This document shows positions 18,180 through 27,378 of a DNA stretch of 64,000 bases, piece by piece. The notes beneath the pieces were generated by a model. The model had not been told where the DNA came from. It did no database searches and saw only the letters and a list, made by a program, of their open reading frames with translations. The stretch's first letter is position 1. Each line of letters starts with the position of its first letter. The stretch is from contig NZ_JARHUF010000020.1 in the NCBI RefSeq assembly GCF_029223195.1, positions 1-64,000 on the forward strand. Direction: 5' to 3'. Both the position numbers and the translations under genes were made by a program. Source of the DNA: Vibrio sp. CAU 1672 (lineage in GTDB: Bacteria > Pseudomonadota > Gammaproteobacteria > Enterobacterales > Vibrionaceae).

Positions 18180-19163
18180 TTACGTCAGGTGGTGGCAACG
18201 TGCGTAATGGTCTTCCGCGACTTTGGTCGCGTCAGGCACCGATTGGGCACACACCTCTGTCGCCTTCAGGCAGCGGCTGGCAAAAGGACAACCGACACTG
18301 CTGGGTTTCCACAATGGAATTTCGCCTTTTTTGGCCATCAGCTCCCGTTTACCGGCATTGCCGACCTCAGGTACGGCTGACAGCAACAGCTGCGAATACG
18401 GATGCTGCGGGTTCTGGGTCACGCTGTCGCTGCTGCCCCACTCCACCATATGGCCGACGTACATCACCGCGGTTTTCTCAGCGAAGTAACGGGCTGTGGC
18501 GATATCGTGGGTAATATACATAAACGAAATGCCGTGTTTGTCTTTCAGATCCGACATCAGGTTCAGAATCCCCAACCGCACCGACACATCCAGCATAGAG
18601 ATAGGTTCATCGGCGAGAATGACGTCGGGATCGACCGCAATCGCCCGGGCAATCGCGACACGCTGACGTTGACCGCCACTGAGCTCATGAGGGTATTTCT
18701 CTGCCGTTTCTTTCACCGGTGACAGGCCGACCAGTTCCAGCAGCTCGTACACCAGCTTAGGGATCGCGTGTTTCTCTGCCCGATTATGGATCATCAGCGG
18801 ACGGGCGATATGATGATAAATCGTATGTACCGGGTTAAGTGAACCAAACGGGTCCTGGAAGATCATCTGCACCTGGCGCGCATACTCCAGCTCACCGTGC
18901 TGTTTGATGTACTCGCTCAGCTCCTGGCCTTTAAACATCACCTCGCCGTCGGTCTTATCGTAGATACGCGTCAGTACGCGGGCGCCGGTACTTTTACCCG
19001 ACCCCGACTCCCCGACGATCGCTAACGCCTCGCCTTTACGCAGCTCAAATGACACATCATTGACTGCGCGCATCAGGTTGCTTTTCACCGACTGACCGAG
19101 TGGAAAGTCCTTAACCAGATTCTTCACTGAGAGAATCACTTCTGGGTTGGTTGCATTGTCCAT
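18180..19163 (-). CDS. Oligosaccharide ABC importer ATPase, DppF/OppF-like
   Basis: The protein has 327 residues. Walker A is GESGSGKST, the Q-loop lies in MIFQDPFGSLNP, the signature is LSGGQRQR, and Walker B is VILADEP. The C-terminal oligopeptide-type extension has cysteines in GCPFASRC and later CHH, as in Dpp/Opp ATPases. It pairs with the ATPase encoded 13 bp upstream to power import. This class carries cello-, laminari- and chito-oligosaccharides in many bacteria, and the glucanase setting makes a beta-glucan oligosaccharide the likely cargo. GGAGAG precedes the ATG. Confidence 0.88.
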   Translation of the reverse strand: MDNATNPEVILSVKNLVKDFPLGQSVKSNLMRAVNDVSFELRKGEALAIVGESGSGKSTGARVLTRIYDKTDGEVMFKGQELSEYIKQHGELEYARQVQMIFQDPFGSLNPVHTIYHHIARPLMIHNRAEKHAIPKLVYELLELVGLSPVKETAEKYPHELSGGQRQRVAIARAIAVDPDVILADEPISMLDVSVRLGILNLMSDLKDKHGISFMYITHDIATARYFAEKTAVMYVGHMVEWGSSDSVTQNPQHPYSQLLLSAVPEVGNAGKRELMAKKGEIPLWKPSSVGCPFASRCLKATEVCAQSVPDATKVAEDHYARCHHLT

Positions 19164-19176
19164 TCTTCTCTCCGGT

Positions 19177-20130
19177 TTACATCAGATGGCACGAAACAAG
19201 GTTACCGTTGCTGACTTTAGTCAGCGTCGGATCACTCTTTTGACACGCTGCGAAACACTCGTTGCAGCGAGCCTGGAAGTTACATCCCTGCGGGATATTC
19301 AACAGGTTGACCGGGTTGCCCGGAATGCCGTACAGGCGCTCTTTTGGCCCGTGAATGGTCGGGAATGACGAAATCAGGCCTTTGGTATAGGGGTGCTGTG
19401 GATCGCCAAACACCTTTTTCGCCTCGCCCAGTTCAATCAGGTTACCGGCATACATCACCCCGATGCGATCGGCAATTTCACCCATCAGGCTCAGGTCGTG
19501 ACTGATAAACAGGATTGAGAAGCCAAATTTATCTTTCAGCTCATACAGCTCGTTGAGGATTTCGCGCTCAACCACCACATCCAGTGCCGTGGTTGGCTCA
19601 TCCATGATGATCAGTTTAGGCTCAAGGGCAAGCGCCACCGCAATCACCACCCGTTGACGCATACCACCACTCAGCTGGTGAGGGAAGCTCGCCATGCGAT
19701 CGCCGTGAATACCGACCACACCCAGCAGTTCAACCGCACGCTCATGCGCCTGCTTATACGTTACTTTGCGGTGGGCGAGGATCACGTCGGTTAACTGTTC
19801 CCCGATGGTGATCACCGGGTTGAGCGAGTTCATCGCACTCTGGAATACCACTGACACGTCATTCCAGCGGAAATCGCGCAACTGTTTGTCATTCATCTTC
19901 AGCACATCCTGACCTTTGTACAGGATTTCACCCTCGGAGATCAGTGCCGGAGCCTTGTGCAAACGTGAAATCGCAAACGCCAGTGTACTTTTACCACAAC
20001 CGGATTCGCCCGCAATGCCAAGGGTTTCACCCGGTGCAATGGAGATGCTGACATTATTGACCGCGCGAGCAACACCGTTAGGTGAGACGTAATCGACGCA
20101 TAGGTTATTAATTTCTAGTAAGTTGCTCAT
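19177..20130 (-). CDS. Oligosaccharide ABC importer ATPase, DppD/OppD-like
   Basis: The protein has 317 residues with Walker A GESGCGKST, signature LSGGMRQR, Walker B LIIMDEP and the H-loop histidine in LFISHD. The C-terminal region has the oligopeptide-transporter cysteine pattern (GCNFQARCNECF). Its ATG overlaps the stop codon of the upstream permease (ATGA, 20127-20130), which indicates translational coupling. It is the partner of the ATPase at 18180-19163. Confidence 0.88.
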   Translation of the reverse strand: MSNLLEINNLCVDYVSPNGVARAVNNVSISIAPGETLGIAGESGCGKSTLAFAISRLHKAPALISEGEILYKGQDVLKMNDKQLRDFRWNDVSVVFQSAMNSLNPVITIGEQLTDVILAHRKVTYKQAHERAVELLGVVGIHGDRMASFPHQLSGGMRQRVVIAVALALEPKLIIMDEPTTALDVVVEREILNELYELKDKFGFSILFISHDLSLMGEIADRIGVMYAGNLIELGEAKKVFGDPQHPYTKGLISSFPTIHGPKERLYGIPGNPVNLLNIPQGCNFQARCNECFAACQKSDPTLTKVSNGNLVSCHLM

Positions 20131-21119
20131 CGTAGACCTCGGCGCTTATCCGCTTCTTTTTTCAGTTTGTGCCATAGCTTGATGTGTGGACCAGTACGCA
20201 GTTTCGGGTTACTTACCTGGTCAATCGACATGTTGATCAGTGCCAGCGCACCACCTGTAACCGCCAGCGCCATCGCCGGAACCAACATTTCCCACCATGC
20301 ACCGGTGTAGAGTGACGACGAGGTTTGTGCCCAGTACAGCATGGAACCCCAGCTGACTTCGGTGGCATCACCCAGGCCAAGGATGCCCAGACCGGCTTCA
20401 GAACCCATCGCGTAAATTACTGTACCGAGGAATCCACCAAATACGATGGAAACCAGGTTCGGCAGGATTTCCACCAAAATGATACGTATTTTTGACTCGC
20501 CCATTACTTCCGCAGAGATAATGAATTCTTTGTTACGGATCGCCAGGGTTTGCGAACGGATAACCCGTGCCCCCCACGGCCAGGAGGTTATTCCGAGCAA
20601 TATGGTAATAACCAGGGACCCGACCTGGCCGAGAAACGCCGCCAGAACGATCAGCAACGGTAACTGTGGGAAAACCAGGAATACGTTGGTCAGGAAGTTC
20701 AGACGCTCATCGATCTTGCCGCCAAAATAACCTGAGGAAACACCAATAATGACCGCCAGACTCATTGCGATCACGCCGGCAGAGATGGCCACTGTCAGTG
20801 ACTTTCTCGCGCCGTGCAGCACCTGGCTGTACACATCACGGCCACTACGGGTGGTACCCAGAACGTGTTCAGCGTTCGGCGCCACGTGGGGTCTGGCTAC
20901 GCGGCGATCTGGGTCGTGCGTTGCCAGTACCGGGGCGAAAATTGCGCCGGCCAAAACAATCGAGAGCAACAACCCGCCGATGATCGCAGGTGGGTTGCCA
21001 TAGAAAAAGGCATAAACTTTGCCAAAGCTTTTCTTGATCCGTTGCCAAGAGAATCGTGGTTCGCGTGTCATCTGTTCAGCCGTCCCGGAAGGTGTTGAGT
21101 TAGTGATTAATTTGTCCAT
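20127..21119 (-). CDS. ABC importer permease, DppC-like
   Basis: This inner-membrane protein has 330 residues. It has a cytosolic N-terminus, one membrane segment (about 40-65), a long periplasmic loop containing HDPDRRVARPH and LGTTRSGRDV, and five further segments. The EAA-type loop (GESKIRIILVEILPN) contacts the ATPases. It forms the channel with the DppB-like permease encoded 8 bp upstream. AAGGTG precedes the ATG. Confidence 0.88.
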   Translation of the reverse strand: MDKLITNSTPSGTAEQMTREPRFSWQRIKKSFGKVYAFFYGNPPAIIGGLLLSIVLAGAIFAPVLATHDPDRRVARPHVAPNAEHVLGTTRSGRDVYSQVLHGARKSLTVAISAGVIAMSLAVIIGVSSGYFGGKIDERLNFLTNVFLVFPQLPLLIVLAAFLGQVGSLVITILLGITSWPWGARVIRSQTLAIRNKEFIISAEVMGESKIRIILVEILPNLVSIVFGGFLGTVIYAMGSEAGLGILGLGDATEVSWGSMLYWAQTSSSLYTGAWWEMLVPAMALAVTGGALALINMSIDQVSNPKLRTGPHIKLWHKLKKEADKRRGLR

Positions 21120-21127
21120 GATGCACC

Positions 21128-22102
21128 TTAGTTCGAAATTCGCGGATCAAGCCAAACGTAAAGTAAGTCAGCAATAAAGTTGGCCGTCAGTACTGCGGTC
21201 ACCAGGATCAGCAGAATGGCCTGAATAAGTGGGTAGTCACGTGCAACGATGCCTTTCAGCAAAATGTTGCCAAGGCCCTGATAGTTAAATACCACCTCGG
21301 TCATGATCGAACCGGCAAATGAGAAACCAATCGCCATTGCGATAGCAGTGGCTACCGGCAGAATGGCGTTTCGACCGGCATAGCGGTACATCACGCGGTA
21401 GCTGCTTAAGCCCTTTGCCTCGGCCATGGTGACGTAATCTTCACCGAGGATATTGATCATCGCGTTACGCATGTTAAATACCCAACTGGCGATACCGACA
21501 ACCACCATTGACCCCACCGGTAACACAGCGTGTTTCGCCACACTACTGATGAACTCCCAGGTGAAGCCTGGATCCAGTGCCGGATCATAGGTGTAGGCCA
21601 GTGGCAGCAGCTCCATTTTCAGACCAAAGAAATAGAACAGCAGCAGTGCCGTGACGATATAGGGGAAGTTACTGATGAAGGCGAGCACTGGTGGGACCAC
21701 CTGACCAAACAGTCCTTCACGGTGATAAGAGGCGTAGGTACCGATGCTGACCCCGATGATCAGCGCCACGATCAGAGAACCCAGCGCAAGAAACATAGTC
21801 CATGGCAGTGCCATCGCAATCACTTCAGACACGCTAACCGGGAACATCAGCACTGACGGGCCCAAGTCTAAAGTGAACACGCTTTGCATATAAGCCAGAT
21901 ACTGCTCAAAAACGTTGCCATCGACAAAACCATACATCTCACGAACCGCATCCATTTGTGCCGGGTCCATACGACCTTGAGCGGCCGCGAACAACGCATC
22001 AACCGGATCACCCGGCATCAGGCGAGGCAGCATAAAGTTGAATGAAATCGCAATCAGAAAGGCAGTAAAATAAAAGCCAAATCGGCGAGCTAAAAACGAC
22101 AT
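21128..22102 (-). CDS. ABC importer permease, DppB-like
   Basis: The protein has 324 residues and six predicted membrane segments, with the family N-terminus (LARRFGFYFTAFLIAISFNFMLPR without the last residues being diagnostic) and the EAA loop near AKGLSSYRVMYRYAGRNA. It is the second channel subunit of the importer. The start ATG follows AAAAGG. A strong hairpin separates it from the upstream binding-protein gene, a common way to keep binding-protein mRNA more abundant than permease mRNA. Confidence 0.88.
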   Translation of the reverse strand: MSFLARRFGFYFTAFLIAISFNFMLPRLMPGDPVDALFAAAQGRMDPAQMDAVREMYGFVDGNVFEQYLAYMQSVFTLDLGPSVLMFPVSVSEVIAMALPWTMFLALGSLIVALIIGVSIGTYASYHREGLFGQVVPPVLAFISNFPYIVTALLLFYFFGLKMELLPLAYTYDPALDPGFTWEFISSVAKHAVLPVGSMVVVGIASWVFNMRNAMINILGEDYVTMAEAKGLSSYRVMYRYAGRNAILPVATAIAMAIGFSFAGSIMTEVVFNYQGLGNILLKGIVARDYPLIQAILLILVTAVLTANFIADLLYVWLDPRISN

Positions 22103-22121
22103 AACAAACCTTTTAACCTAG

Positions 22122-22149
22122 GAGCCACAGCCCGATGGCCGTGGCTCCG
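22122..22149 (-). terminator. Intercistronic hairpin between binding-protein and permease genes
   Basis: GGAGCCAC pairs with GTGGCTCC, with an inner GCC/GGC stem. There is no T-run, so it is more likely an mRNA-stabilising or partial-termination hairpin than a full terminator. Confidence 0.55.
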
Positions 22150-22173
22150 GTGTAAAATAAAAAAACGAATTAA

Positions 22174-23808
22174 CTACTTAAGGTGTAGGTTGTTCAGGAT
22201 GATCACGCGCTTACCGCCATCATACCAAACAGGTTGAATATAAGGGTCTTTTTCGTTTGGCCAGCCAACAATATTTTTCGTGCTGTACTGGAACCAGGTC
22301 GGGTTAGAGAACAATGGAATAAACGGCAGGTTTTCAGCAGTAAATTCCTGCAGTTCAGAAATGATCGCTTCCTGCTTGTTCGCATCGCCAATTTTACCGA
22401 AGCTGTCGATCAGCTTGTCGATTTCAGGCGAATGAACACCGTGACCGGCGTGGAAACCTTTACCGATTCGAGAGGTGTGGTAGTACTCCTGGAATGCCAG
22501 AATTGGGTTGTTAGACACCATTGACCAGTTGATCGACATAGTAAATCCACTGTCTTTCAGGTGCTTATCGTAAACCGCCCAGTCAACCGTTTTAACATTC
22601 GCTTTAATGCCCACATCCGCATAGTACTCAGTGACCATCTGTACCACCTGGATCCAGTCAGTCCAGCCGTTCACCACTTCGATATCAAACTCAACCGTTG
22701 AACCGTCTTTACTGTCACGGAAGCCGTCACCATTGCGGTCAACAATACCCGCTTCATCAAGCAGCGCTTTGGCTTTGTTAACATCATACTGAGTCAGGTA
22801 GCCATATTTTTTGTTTACGCCAGCATCAATATGGCTTTTGTATAGTTCAGCAATACCGCCAACGTTGTAGTTCACCGTTGGGTAGCCGTAAGCGGCAATG
22901 TCCACAATCGCTTCACGGTCAAGTGCCATCGACAGCGCCTGACGTACACGCAGATCATCAAATGGTGCTTTCTTGGTATTCACATACAGGTGAATCGCAT
23001 CGTTTGCCGGGTACCAGAAGTGGTTATTCTCTTTATCCTGGCCGACAAACGTTGACTCTACGTCAGCAATGAAGTTTGAACCCCAGTCGATTTCACCTTT
23101 GATCAGCGCTGGCTGGATCTGTGAGTTATCGTTGTAAGAACGGTAGTTAATACAGTCCAGGTATGGACGGTTTTCCAGATAGTAGTTCGGGTTACGACAC
23201 AACTCCAGTTGCTGTGGCTTCAGGTATTTAACCGTCGTCATTGGGCCACTGCCGACCGGGTTTGGGTTGGTAAACGTGGTGTAATCTTTCACGCTCGACC
23301 ACGTATGTTTAGGAACAATATGGTAAGCACCAATGTTCCATAAGAACGTAGAGTCGGCTTCAGCAAGCTTAAATTCGACGTTGTGTTTATCTAACGCCTT
23401 AACACTTTGCAAATTACCTGTTGGCCAAATTGCTTTTACATCAAAAGCAGGGGCTTTTTTTGTCAATTCAAAACTGAAAACAACATCTTCTGCTGTCAAA
23501 GGGGCACCGTCAGACCATTTAAGACCATCACGTAATTTCAAAGTGATCGTTTTAAGGTCATCAGAATACTGAACTGACTCTGCTAGACGGTAGTGCGTTT
23601 CCCCCGTCATGTTGTTCAGAACAAATAACGGCTCAAACATGACACCGTGGAATGTGTCACCGGAAGTGTAAGGGTTATAGTTTTCAACAAAACCGGTATT
23701 GATGACCGGTACCGTCAATGTTCCACCCTGTTTGATGGTCTCAGCTTGTGCTGTAGCAGCAAGCACCATACTGGCAGCAAGTGTCGCGAGCAGAGTTTTC
23801 TTTTGCAT
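22174..23808 (-). CDS. Family 5 extracellular solute-binding protein (oligosaccharide)
   Basis: The periplasmic binding protein has 544 residues with a Sec signal peptide ending at ATAQA. The SBP family 5 pattern is clear: LRDGLKWSDGAPLTAEDVVFSFE and the GSGPMT segment. The family binds peptides or oligosaccharides; the Vibrio chitin-oligosaccharide-binding protein belongs to it. Here the gene heads the ABC-importer operon, controlled by operators at 23841 and 23946, so a glucan oligosaccharide is inferred. ATG 23808 was chosen over GTG 23811 because AGGA is seven bases upstream of it. Confidence 0.87.
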   Translation of the reverse strand: MQKKTLLATLAASMVLAATAQAETIKQGGTLTVPVINTGFVENYNPYTSGDTFHGVMFEPLFVLNNMTGETHYRLAESVQYSDDLKTITLKLRDGLKWSDGAPLTAEDVVFSFELTKKAPAFDVKAIWPTGNLQSVKALDKHNVEFKLAEADSTFLWNIGAYHIVPKHTWSSVKDYTTFTNPNPVGSGPMTTVKYLKPQQLELCRNPNYYLENRPYLDCINYRSYNDNSQIQPALIKGEIDWGSNFIADVESTFVGQDKENNHFWYPANDAIHLYVNTKKAPFDDLRVRQALSMALDREAIVDIAAYGYPTVNYNVGGIAELYKSHIDAGVNKKYGYLTQYDVNKAKALLDEAGIVDRNGDGFRDSKDGSTVEFDIEVVNGWTDWIQVVQMVTEYYADVGIKANVKTVDWAVYDKHLKDSGFTMSINWSMVSNNPILAFQEYYHTSRIGKGFHAGHGVHSPEIDKLIDSFGKIGDANKQEAIISELQEFTAENLPFIPLFSNPTWFQYSTKNIVGWPNEKDPYIQPVWYDGGKRVIILNNLHLK

Positions 23809-23840
23809 CACATTGTCCTTTTATAATGTTAGATTGCCAA

Positions 23841-23854
23841 AGAAAGCGCTTTCT
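23841..23854. promoter_or_regulatory. LacI-type operator close to the binding-protein gene
   Basis: AGAAAGCGCTTTCT, core 23842-23853, lies about 33 bp before the start. The 532-bp divergent gap 23812-24343 holds three operator copies and no gene that I can see. Confidence 0.85.
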
Positions 23855-23945
23855 TTTGTATGTAAAAAAATATCAGTTCTTAACACAGCGGACTGGGGTT
23901 ATCGTAAACATCAAACAACGTAGCGACACACCATTCGCGCCCAAG

Positions 23946-23959
23946 AGAAAGCGCTTTCT
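23946..23959. promoter_or_regulatory. LacI-type operator, second copy before the importer operon
   Basis: AGAAAGCGCTTTCT, core 23947-23958, starts 105 bp from the first copy, exactly ten helical turns at 10.5 bp per turn. That spacing puts both on the same face of the DNA and suits looping. Confidence 0.82.
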
Positions 23960-24274
23960 TAAATGTCATCTTCCCCGCTATTGGGCAGAGATTCAATCAC
24001 ACCTACATAAAATAGCGGCTGGATCACAATAAGAAAAAACCACGCAATATCAATAACATAAATAGAGGGCGCTTTGGTTAAAAAATAACATCTTATTTGC
24101 AATCAACAACTTAACCAATAACGTCTCGCTACCCGTTTTGTGAGCCAATACAAATTTATCTAGCATTGTCCTCACACTTAAAGATAAGCAGCATGGCCGC
24201 CACCACCTCACGAGTCTAATCCCATAATACTGGGTTAATTCGTGCGTCTTAGCACAAATCTAACCCACAAGATG

Positions 24275-24288
24275 CGAAAGCGCTTTCA
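24275..24288. promoter_or_regulatory. LacI-type operator before the cytosolic binding-fold gene
   Basis: CGAAAGCGCTTTCA, core 24276-24287, lies 56 bp upstream of the rightward gene at 24344 and brings that gene into the same regulon. Confidence 0.8.
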
Positions 24289-24343
24289 TTGCAATGTTAG
24301 AGATGAAATCATCCCATAATCATCAAAATAACGAGGCAATAGC

Positions 24344-25132
24344 ATGATTCATTTCTGGAATGGCAATAAATCTGCGATTCGACAAGCATTTGAGCTGAAA
24401 GTACTGCAACTGGCGCTAGAGCAGAGTGTTCACTCAGGTGAGATCTATAATGACCAGACCGATTATCCCCGCGCCGAAGATGAAGGCAACATCTTCAACC
24501 TCGGCGCGGATGTACTGGTGACGGTCGCCGGCAATAAAAAGTTCGCTAAAACCCCTTTTCTGCAGTTGCCTCAGCCATTATGTAAAGGTTTACTGGGTTG
24601 TCGGGTGCTGATCGTTCACCGACACCGTCAGCACAACTTTGCCCGGCTGAGTGAAGCCCAATTAAAACAAATGACGGTGGGGATCCCCGCCACCTGGGCA
24701 GACGCCGATCTGTTTCGCGCCAACCAATATCCGGTGTTAGAACAAGGCAGCCTGGAAGAAATGCTGATTGCACTGCAAAACGGTGAGTGTGACTACATGG
24801 CGCTAGGGGCCAATGAAGCCGAGGCGATCCTGGCACAATACGCCAGCCTGGCACCGGATCTGATCATCGAGCCAAGCCTGTTGCTGTACTACCCTTTTCC
24901 ACTGGTCTTTTACTTCCATCCACAGCAACAGGCGTTACTCAAGGCGCTGCAGTCCGGTTTACAGCAAGCCCGGGCCAGCGGCCAGCTCGATCAGCTGTTT
25001 GAACAGGTCTACGGCGCGGATCTGGCCGGACTGGCGTTGGATCAACGACGCGTTTTCCATCTGACCAATCCGATCCTGCCCGCCACGCTGGCTGACTACC
25101 GTTCAGACCTGCTCCCGACAGAAGATAACTAA
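24344..25132 (+). CDS. Periplasmic-binding-protein-fold protein without signal peptide
   Basis: The protein has 262 residues. The sequence resembles type II solute-binding domains (SBP family 3-like), with the domain-crossing stretches LLGCRVLIVHRHRQ, QGSLEEMLIALQNGECDYMALGANEAEAIL and FPLVFYFHPQQ. No signal peptide is present: it starts MIHFWNGNKSAIRQ, and the frame is closed upstream by TAA at 24329-24331. GAGG precedes the ATG. The stop codon overlaps that of the convergent lacI gene. It may be a cytosolic sensor or a binding protein exported by another route; the ligand is unknown. Its operator ties it to beta-glucan use. Confidence 0.7.
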   Translation: MIHFWNGNKSAIRQAFELKVLQLALEQSVHSGEIYNDQTDYPRAEDEGNIFNLGADVLVTVAGNKKFAKTPFLQLPQPLCKGLLGCRVLIVHRHRQHNFARLSEAQLKQMTVGIPATWADADLFRANQYPVLEQGSLEEMLIALQNGECDYMALGANEAEAILAQYASLAPDLIIEPSLLLYYPFPLVFYFHPQQQALLKALQSGLQQARASGQLDQLFEQVYGADLAGLALDQRRVFHLTNPILPATLADYRSDLLPTEDN

Positions 25133-26145
25133 GCCCGAAACTTAGAAATCGTCGACTCCCGGACAATCAAATCAATCGGCGGGAGTCGTACCTCACACGC
25201 CTCGCCTCTGAGTAAGGCTAAAATTGCTTCGGCGCATACCACACCAATTTCCTCCACCGGCTGACGCAGCGTGGTCAGTCCTGGAGTAAAGTACTTGGAA
25301 GTGGGCAGATCATCAAAACCGACAACCGAGACATCATCAGGCACTTTCAGCCCATGATCATGCAGGGCTTTGATCGCGCCATAGGCCGTTTGGTCATTGG
25401 CCGCAAACAGGGCAGAAAAATGGACTTTGGCTTGCAGCAGCTCCACCGTCCGGTCATAACCGGTTTCACTGCTGAAATCACCCTGCTTTACCAGCTTAGA
25501 GTGCACCTTGAGCCCCGCATCCTGCAGCGCGTTTTGATAGCCCTCATAGCGGGCAATGGTATCCGGTTGATTGAGCACCCCTTTGATGTGGGCGATATTA
25601 ACATGGCCCTGCTGAAGCAGATGCAACGTAGCTATATAGCCACCAAGCACATTATCAATATTGACCGAATACAAGTTGTCTCCGCTTGCCTGATAACCCA
25701 GTGCCACCACCGGAATTTTACTGGCGCACGTCTGTAAGTCCTGCCCGGTGAGGTTGCCAGAAACCACAATCACACCATCGACATTGCTTTTTACCAGCTG
25801 TTCAAGCGCATTGAGTTGTAAGCGGCGTTGCCAATAACCCGATGCAATCACCAGCGAATAGCCCTTCGGTGCCAGATACTTCTCCATATCGTTAAAAATA
25901 CGGCTGGTAAACGGGCTTTCCGGGCTTTGTACCAGTACCCCGATCGTCATTGAACGGGGGTTGCCGGCCTGACTGATTTGATAATTCGGTTTGTAACTCA
26001 GAGTTTTTATCGCGTTTTCGATACTGGCCGTCTTTTCCTCTGACACATACGTCGTACGGTTCAAAAAGCGCGATACGGTACTGGGTGATACCCCAGCTAA
26101 CTTGGCCACATCATAAATCGACGGCGAGCGTTTTTTCTTGTTCAT
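25129..26145 (-). CDS. LacI family regulator (second)
   Basis: The protein has about 338 residues with helix-turn-helix SIYDVAKLAGVSPSTVSRFLN, a hinge region, and a sugar-sensing domain closing with SVVGFDDLPTSKYFTPGLTTLRQP. I prefer ATG 26145 (MNKKKRS), preceded by GGA, over a TTG at 26154. It lies 138 bp downstream of the malK-like gene in the same direction, so it may be the last gene of that operon or have its own promoter. Target sites were not identified. Confidence 0.85.
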   Translation of the reverse strand: MNKKKRSPSIYDVAKLAGVSPSTVSRFLNRTTYVSEEKTASIENAIKTLSYKPNYQISQAGNPRSMTIGVLVQSPESPFTSRIFNDMEKYLAPKGYSLVIASGYWQRRLQLNALEQLVKSNVDGVIVVSGNLTGQDLQTCASKIPVVALGYQASGDNLYSVNIDNVLGGYIATLHLLQQGHVNIAHIKGVLNQPDTIARYEGYQNALQDAGLKVHSKLVKQGDFSSETGYDRTVELLQAKVHFSALFAANDQTAYGAIKALHDHGLKVPDDVSVVGFDDLPTSKYFTPGLTTLRQPVEEIGVVCAEAILALLRGEACEVRLPPIDLIVRESTISKFRA

Positions 26146-26283
26146 AACATCCAACAGCGGAAAACTTTCCGCGAAAGTGTAGTAATAAAAATATAAATGA
26201 CCAATGAACCAGGCTCAATTATCCAAAGGGGGAGAAATGGAGAGGCCAGAGCCCGTGCGTTCCTCCGGATTCTGGCTACGTGG

Positions 26284-27378
26284 TCAGAACCGCGCCAGAG
26301 AATGTTCGCTGGCGGCATCAAACAAATGTAATGCATCTAAATCGAGGTACAGCGTCAGCTCATCCCCCCTGACCTCTGCGGCCTGAGTTTCCACCATCAA
26401 AGGCTGCCCGGCGATTTCTGTTTTAAGCAAAGTACTTGCCCCCAATAGCTCTTTGTCTTTGATCTTGGCCACGAATGGCCACACCCGCTCATGCTCAACT
26501 TGTTCGGCACGCAGGTGAATGTCGGTAGGGCGAATGCCCAAGTTCAGCGCCAGCTTGTTTGCTGCAAGGGCTTGAAAACGCTCAGGCAGAGGAATTTTGA
26601 CATCACCCAGTTCGACTAACCAGTGATCATCTTCACCTACCAATACTGCATCGAGCATGTTCATCGACGGGTTGCCGATAAACTGCGCGACAAACTTGTT
26701 GGCCGGCCGTTGGAACACCTCGGTGGGCGTCCCGACCTGCGCCACGTAGCCGTCTTTTAAGATCACGATACGATCAGCCAGGGTCATGGCTTCAATCTGA
26801 TCATGGGTCACGTAAATGGTGGTGGTTTTAAGCTCGCGGTGCAGTTGTTTGATCTCTGCACGCATTACCCCACGCAACTTGGCATCCAGATTGGATAAGG
26901 GCTCATCAAACAGGAACACTTTGGGCGTACGCACCATCGCGCGGCCCATTGCGACGCGCTGACGCTGGCCGCCAGAAAGCGCTTTCGGTTTACGATCGAG
27001 CAGGGTTTCCAGCTCCAGCATTTTAGCGGCCTTACGCACTTCGGCATCGATCTGCGCTTTGGCCATGCCTTTCAGTTTGAGCGCAAAGGCGATGTTCTCG
27101 TATACCGTCATATGGGGGTAGAGCGCGTAGCTCTGGAACACCATTGCCAGGTCACGGTCTTTGGCATCGACTTTGTTCATCAGCTTGTCACCGACGTAAA
27201 TCTCACCGGCGGTGATGCTTTCCAGACCCGCCAGCATGCGTAGCGTGGTCGATTTACCGCAGCCCGATGGTCCGAGGAAAACCACAAATTCACCATCTTC
27301 CACCGTGAAATCAAAGTGTTTCACCACTTCCACATTATCAAAAGATTTCTTGATGTTTTTGAACTCTACTTTTGCCAT
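26284..27378 (-). CDS. Sugar ABC importer ATPase, MalK/UgpC-like
   Basis: The protein has 364 residues. Walker A is GPSGCGKST, the signature LSGGQRQR, Walker B VFLFDEP and the H-loop YVTHD. The C-terminal OB/TOBE domain (about 235-364) is typical of MalK-type ATPases that energise sugar importers. Its ATG overlaps the stop codon of the upstream GH1 remnant (TAATG). An operator-like GAAAGCGCTTTC lies inside the coding sequence at 26975, where it simply encodes the KALS of the signature motif. Confidence 0.9.
   Translation of the reverse strand: MAKVEFKNIKKSFDNVEVVKHFDFTVEDGEFVVFLGPSGCGKSTTLRMLAGLESITAGEIYVGDKLMNKVDAKDRDLAMVFQSYALYPHMTVYENIAFALKLKGMAKAQIDAEVRKAAKMLELETLLDRKPKALSGGQRQRVAMGRAMVRTPKVFLFDEPLSNLDAKLRGVMRAEIKQLHRELKTTTIYVTHDQIEAMTLADRIVILKDGYVAQVGTPTEVFQRPANKFVAQFIGNPSMNMLDAVLVGEDDHWLVELGDVKIPLPERFQALAANKLALNLGIRPTDIHLRAEQVEHERVWPFVAKIKDKELLGASTLLKTEIAGQPLMVETQAAEVRGDELTLYLDLDALHLFDAASEHSLARF

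Noticed and set aside
26975..26986. Perfect GAAAGCGCTTTC inside the malK-like gene
   Set aside because: It encodes the KALS residues of the conserved ABC signature with ordinary codons, so coincidence is the simpler explanation; a roadblock operator cannot be excluded.
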